Source of the DNA: Adiantum capillus-veneris
Lineage: Eukaryota; Streptophyta; Polypodiopsida; Polypodiales; Pteridaceae
Assembly: GCA_014529385.2 (NCBI GenBank)
Contig: CM043943.1
Location: 157,599,247 to 157,663,246, forward strand
Direction of reading: 5' to 3'
DNA: 64,000 bases
Below are positions 59,660 through 64,000 of the stretch, piece by piece; position 1 is the stretch's first letter, and the number at the start of each line of letters is the position of its first letter. The translations under genes were made by a program, and so were the position numbers. The notes below the pieces were generated by a model. The model saw nothing but the letters and a program-made list of their open reading frames with translations, ran no database searches and was not told where the DNA came from.

Positions 59660-60913
59660 TTACTCTGCCACATCCAATGTTAGATCATAGGGCTTAGAAC
59701 TTTCCCCTAGCTGGAAGTCGGTGATGCCCAATTTCCGTTGTGGCCTGGATGGCCTCTTGCTAGTTTCTCCTCTCATGCTTCTCTCATCATCTGATTGTGT
59801 AGCTTTCTCCCTCCTAGCTCTTTTCACAGTCATGGCTTCAAGTGGTTCTAAAAAGGTTACCTTCTCCTTACCCTTGTCCCTCTCCTTTGCTCTGGGTGGA
59901 TCCACTACTATGGCTTTTCCTTTCTCTTCTAGATTTATGATGTTTACAGGGCAATCAGGTGGTGGGGCTGGTGGAAGACGTGGGATGGATGCTTGTAGTG
60001 GTGTCTGGGGTGGATGTAGAATTTGTGTTGGTGGGGGTGGTGCTCGGGGTGGGGGTGTTCTTTCTCTAGGGGGTGACAATTGGTTCCTCCTACCTCCTCT
60101 ATTATAGTTTTGTCGTGGTTTGGGACAGTAGTACATACCGTGACCGTCTTCTCCGCAGTTGTAGCAATGATACTCCCTGTTTTTTCGTCTTGCTCTTCCA
60201 GGGTCTTGATCTCTTTCTTGACTCCTCCCTTGTTGTATTAAGTGGACAGACAAATTCTGCAGTTGGTCAGTAATATGGGCCAACATATCTTGTTGGTCAT
60301 CTCTTACCCCAAGAGCCGGTGGTGGTGGTGGAATGGTGGTTGTCGTAGTTTCTGGTCGACGCGATGTTCCTGATTCTGTTGACTCGGTTTCTTTGGCTTT
60401 CATTCGCAGCTTCTTGTCTTTAAGGCGAGCAATCTCAACGGCTAACTCGTACGTAGCCGGGAATCTACCTTTCACCTTCTCCTTGAGAAGCGGCCATAAG
60501 CAATGCGTGAACCGATCTTTTTTTAGGAAATCGGGTGCAGCTTCCCCCCTTGCCAGTGACTCAACCCACCGTTCCCACAAATCCACAAATTTGGACTCAT
60601 AGGTGGCATATTCTAAAAGACCCTCCTGCTTTAAGTCTCTCAACTTGTCCCACAACTTTTCTGAAGTGGTACCTCTCCCAAAGTGCCTCTTAAAAGCGGT
60701 TTTTAAGGGTTCCCAGTCATCCTTGGTTGCTTGTGGAAGTGCATTGTACCATGATCTAGCTTCTAGCTTCATGAGATGCTTAAAGATTCTAACCCGGGAT
60801 TCATCCGTATCTTTGTTGCTCACTACACATGCTACTTCAAAGTCATCTAGGAAGTCTGTTACCAAATCCTCCCCCTTCTTTCCTTTAAATGTTGGAAATG
60901 ATACACTTGCCAT
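59660..60913 (-). CDS. gag: Tat-like gag polyprotein
   Basis: An intact frame of 417 codons from the ATG at 60913 (MASVSFPTFKGKKGED). It contains the retrotransposon gag core (SWYNALPQATKDDWEPLKTA, KLWDKLRDLKQEGLLEYATY), a proline-rich segment, and the CCHC zinc knuckle CYNCGEDGHGMYYC (residues about 262-275) that packages RNA. A Pro-rich and then basic tail ends at TAA 59660-59662. Pol continues in the same frame after this stop. An upstream in-frame start at 60943 also exists, but the context fits 60913 better. Confidence 0.92.
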   Translation of the reverse strand: MASVSFPTFKGKKGEDLVTDFLDDFEVACVVSNKDTDESRVRIFKHLMKLEARSWYNALPQATKDDWEPLKTAFKRHFGRGTTSEKLWDKLRDLKQEGLLEYATYESKFVDLWERWVESLARGEAAPDFLKKDRFTHCLWPLLKEKVKGRFPATYELAVEIARLKDKKLRMKAKETESTESGTSRRPETTTTTIPPPPPALGVRDDQQDMLAHITDQLQNLSVHLIQQGRSQERDQDPGRARRKNREYHCYNCGEDGHGMYYCPKPRQNYNRGGRRNQLSPPRERTPPPRAPPPPTQILHPPQTPLQASIPRLPPAPPPDCPVNIINLEEKGKAIVVDPPRAKERDKGKEKVTFLEPLEAMTVKRARREKATQSDDERSMRGETSKRPSRPQRKLGITDFQLGESSKPYDLTLDVAE

Positions 60914-60996
60914 GATTACTGAGAGAGAGCTAGAAAGACACACTGCTTAACTTGCAATAGTTTTTTTCTTCTTTACAAGGAGGCGTGTATACCCTC

Positions 60997-61698
60997 TTAT
61001 ACTAGGACATAGATTAAAACTTCAAACGGTACATTGCCTTGTACCAAAGGTAGGACAAATGGTTGATCTGATGCCAGAACCTCAAAAAATCGCTCCCCAC
61101 CCAACATGGTGTCAATGATGTGCTGGTAGTGAGCCTTCAAATCCAGTATTACCTTGATTGAGCGTACACGTGTTGGTATGTGTGATCTGTCTTGAGGTAG
61201 GTTGTACTGATTCATGTGAAGCTTAGAGGTGCTTAGTCACTGTCCAAGCTTGTGGGAGAGGGTGGTGTTCTTTCCTAAAACAAACTCAGTAGATCCCTAG
61301 TTTCTCTAGTGAGAGTGTGAGCCAATGATTCCGTTATCTGTGCTGCAGCATCAGGTGCGACTTGAAAATTGACTGTGATAATTACCTCGGTGACTTGAGT
61401 TACCCGATTCTCAAAGTAGAATAGTGTTGATTCTCTATTGTGTAGAGCTCCTTCCATTTTGTTGTTGTGGGTTTGTTGTAGGTTGCGGACATGGTTTCGA
61501 CCTTCTCCTTCTTCTTCTTGGCACTTGGCCTATGTATATCCACTAGGTTTGGCGTGTTGGTTGACTCTCCCACTGCAAATCGATTACCGTTACGCCTGGC
61601 ACTCGAGCTTCGATGGAGATGCGGAGTTCGTCTAGTTGTGCTTGGAGCTCTTCTTCTTCTGTCGTCCAATTAGCAAATCCTGCTAGCCATTCATCCAT
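60997..61698 (-). pseudogene. Remnants of a pre-gag ORF in the Tat-like leader
   Basis: Between the primer-binding site and gag four minus-strand open stretches follow each other in shifting frames: MDEWLAGFANWTTEEEELQA (from 61698), then NTPNLVDIHRPSAKKKKEKV, then VTQVTEVIITVNFQVAPDAA, then RVRSIKVILDLKAHYQHIID. Their composition is protein-like. Ogre-type Tat elements carry an extra ORF ahead of gag, so this is probably a decayed version. I see no recognisable domain. Confidence 0.5.
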
Positions 61699-61753
61699 TC
61701 ACAATAGTTTAGGGGTTTCAGTCTTGTAAACTGAAAGGTTTCATGAAAAGATC

Positions 61754-61771
61754 CTCAGTGGGGGCACCAAA
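61754..61771 (-). other. Primer-binding site of the Tat-like element
   Basis: Minus-strand sequence after the 5' LTR reads TTTGGTGCCCCCACTGAG. The TGG start mirrors the CCA end of a tRNA; I cannot assign the tRNA species. Confidence 0.7.
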
Positions 61772-61987
61772 TGACGGGAGCAAAGCGAACCTCGAACCCC
61801 GACGGCCTTTAAAACACCGGGGACCGAATGGCGCGCCTCGAGCCTGTCATGGTAAAGCAAACAGGGGGGGGCACCACCTAGCTTCAGCGGCTAGGACGCA
61901 AACAACACACCACCATAACAAAGTTTTCATCCAAGAGAGATGGATGCTTGGGAGTAGTGATGAAAAGGAAAGGGAATGAGATCAAGT

Positions 61988-62041
<54 letters not shown>

Positions 62042-63356
62042 GGGAGGGGGTATAGCGGTTTAGTACTTAGGCATCACAAAAGGATGGCGAATCCGCACAC
62101 CCTTCACACATACACAAGCTCACTCCAAAACACAAGACTAGGTGACAATTCCGCACACCTCACATGGGCAAAACATTGCAAGAAAACATACTCACAAAAC
62201 CTCAAGCTTTATTTAGAGAATTAGGCGATGAAATGGGGAGCATAGGGTAGGGGAATGAGAAGGGAGAGAGTGGTAGAGCACATGGCGGATAGGTGGGAGT
62301 TGATGGCGAAGACTCGCACGAGGATTATGGCCATCATCCTTCATTTAGTTGCCCTTCATCTTCCATAGCCAAGGGTGTAGAGGTCATGCTCAAGACAAGC
62401 ATGGTGATTGCGGTGATGGTGATGGTGTGGGTGTGTGTGTGTGCACTAGGCACACACAGTGCATAGTGTGTTCTTTGGTGATGTTGTGTGTTTTTGTGTG
62501 ATGGTGACCCCTCTTTATATAGGGGAGGATGGGGGGGAGAAATTCTAGAATTTAGAAATGAAGAAATCATTATCTACATAGGCCATGTGACTGTGGGCCC
62601 CACTTGTCTGGCTGTGTGTATATGTGCCAGAACAGCAGTCTCATGAGAGAGAGACTAAGAGAGAGAGATGGGTTGATGAAAAAAAGTGAGAGGTGGCATG
62701 GAGAATAAAGTAATTACAAGAGGGGAGAGAGGGGAGTGTGTTCAGAGGTGAATCTGTGTGCAGATGTGTGTGAACACAAGAAAAATCAGGTAACCACCGG
62801 GTGGGGATGGGTCTGTGGGCACCTTTTTCAGTGAAACTGAGTGTGTGTGAGTGTGGGGGAGGTTATTTAGCTACAAGACAAGAGACATGGCGCCCTTTAG
62901 AGAGAGAGGGGGGTATTTGGGTCATGGGATATGATAGGAGAGAGAAAGAGGGGGTGGGGTATACTATTTTGGAAGATAGGGTAAGTTGCATGTGAGTTAG
63001 GGTGCATTATTGGTGAGTTATAATGCATTATTGGTGAGAGGTGGGGTAGCTTGAGGGGAGAGAGAAAGGAGAAAGGACAAGGGGAAGAGAGAGGGGGTTG
63101 ACCTTTTGAGTGGAGGAGAGGAAAAGGGACACCCGGCAGGGCAACAGTGAAGAAAAAGGAGGCAAGGTGGGGATGGGCTACCCTGCAGGCATGAGGTGGC
63201 CTATTTTACCTTTCTTATATATTTACATAATCATACTTTATTTTTTTCTTACTTTTTCCAATGCCTTTTATCACTCCCTCCATAAGAGGGGGTTTTCATG
63301 GGGTGGGGACGAGAGAAGAGGGGTATGGGAGCTTGGCTTGTGAAAAGCCCCCATCA
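61772..63356 (-). repeat. 5' LTR of the Tat-like element
   Basis: Near-identical to 54064-55632; the length difference comes mainly from the AG microsatellite at about 61990-62038. Confidence 0.95.
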
Positions 63357-63360
63357 GTGC

Positions 63361-64000
63361 TCCTATACGCCAGTACTATTCTGAACCATTTTCCCTTCCA
63401 AATATCCCCAACCCGTGGTTGTGCAACTATCATTTATCTTAATCTATCAGTATACATTATGTGGTGGTAGGAACTTGGGATTTATTGAATAAACTCAAGC
63501 TTGATGCTTGTCGGGAGATGGGCTCATATGAAACACAATGAACTTGTGTCCTTATGAGCACAACTCATGCTTGTTGAGTAGTTAAAACAAAGGTGATCAT
63601 GCCACCTTAGTTCTTGATTGCTAGCATGTGCACTCTCCAACATGGAATTTTTTGATTGTGTGGTAGGTGCCCTCAATGTGTAAGTATAGTTCTTCTTTGC
63701 TAGTAGCCTGCAATCTCCCCAGCACGGTGCAATCCCACCAAGTGCACCATTTTTTGATTTTAGGGTAGGCCTTATTACTGACCAACTATAGTTCTTCCTT
63801 GCTAGCATCGTGCAATCTCCCCTCAAGAACAAGGGCCTCCATAGAGCTCCAATGGAGCTTGACCATATTGTGCCTTTGTTGAGACTTGGATTGATGCTTA
63901 ATGGGTCCATGATTGAAGATGACATGTAGCAATTCTTTTGGTAGGCAAACACGACCATCTTTGAAGATAGCTTCCTCCATATACTCTTGCACCAAACTTG
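63361..64000. other. Right-hand flank, possible degraded coding sequence on -
   Basis: A minus-strand frame at 63786-63995 reads EEAIFKDGRVCLPKELLHVI and a 144-residue minus frame overlaps it. A locally repeated tatagttcttc(t/c)ttgctag at about 63688 and 63786 suggests an internal duplication of about 100 bases. No family is recognised; it may be the edge of another retroelement. Confidence 0.3.

Larger units (their letters stand above)
54064..63356 (-). mobile_element. Young full-length Tat-like Ty3/gypsy element
   Basis: Direct LTRs (54064-55632, 61772-63356; about 1.57 kb) run TGACGGGAGC...CCCCCATCA on the + strand. GTGC lies outside both ends (54060-54063 and 63357-63360). Internally, on the minus strand: primer-binding site, remnants of a leader ORF, gag, protease, RT, RNase H, a second archaeal-type RNase H, integrase and polypurine tract. 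A second RNase H between RT/RH and integrase is diagnostic of the plant Tat lineage (Ogre/Retand relatives). By eye the LTRs differ at about 15 positions plus microsatellite length, about 99% alike, making this the youngest insertion here. The pol frame is interrupted by two single-base shifts. Confidence 0.93.

Noticed and set aside
63524-63958. 144-codon frame on - strand
   Set aside because: No recognisable domain and overlapped by another frame on the same strand; kept only as a low-confidence flank note.

Overview
The window is nuclear DNA of a land plant with a large, repeat-rich genome. The evidence is a spliced plant-type DnaJ/HSP40 gene with GT-AG introns, plant-style Ty1/copia and Ty3/gypsy retrotransposons (including a chromovirus and a dual-RNase-H Tat-like element), LINE fragments, a Mutator-like transposon (MULE), and long AC, AG and CT microsatellites. 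I cannot fix the species. A fern or other seed-free plant would fit, but that is a guess.

Layout. 1-2215: degraded LTR and LINE pieces. 2216-9930: one MULE bounded by 48-bp perfect terminal inverted repeats. It carries a five-exon transposase (+ strand, broken by a frameshift and a stop codon) and, convergent to it, a nine-exon gene for a Ulp1-like (C48) cysteine peptidase. That second gene reads through every splice junction without a lesion. 10311-13241: an intact seven-exon type-A DnaJ co-chaperone, the only clear host housekeeping gene. Its start lies about 380 bp beyond the MULE end. 13242-20200: mostly non-coding, with small tandem duplications and one possible acidic exon. 20235-21290: LINE reverse transcriptase remnant. 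21304-23413: 3' part of a copia element whose 3' LTR is split by a complete copia element inserted in the other direction (23414-29136, target duplication GCTTC). 30516-about 38690: old chromovirus (gypsy), minus strand. 39300-44700: very degraded gypsy-like sequence. 44700-50400: tandem repeats, LINE fragments and a PIF1 helicase fragment. 50690-51770: decayed gene-like sequence of unknown identity. 54064-63356: young full-length Tat-like gypsy element, minus strand, with LTRs about 99% alike by eye.

Working together. The MULE resembles the Kaonashi type, in which a transposase travels with a captured Ulp1-like SUMO/ubiquitin-like protease gene. Here the protease gene has stayed open while the transposase has not, which is the most interesting observation in the window. 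The retroelements are nested or adjacent and differ in age: LINE, + copia and chromovirus old; - copia younger; Tat-like gypsy youngest. The host DnaJ has all expected domains and a C-terminal CaaX box, and should be a functional cytosolic HSP70 partner.
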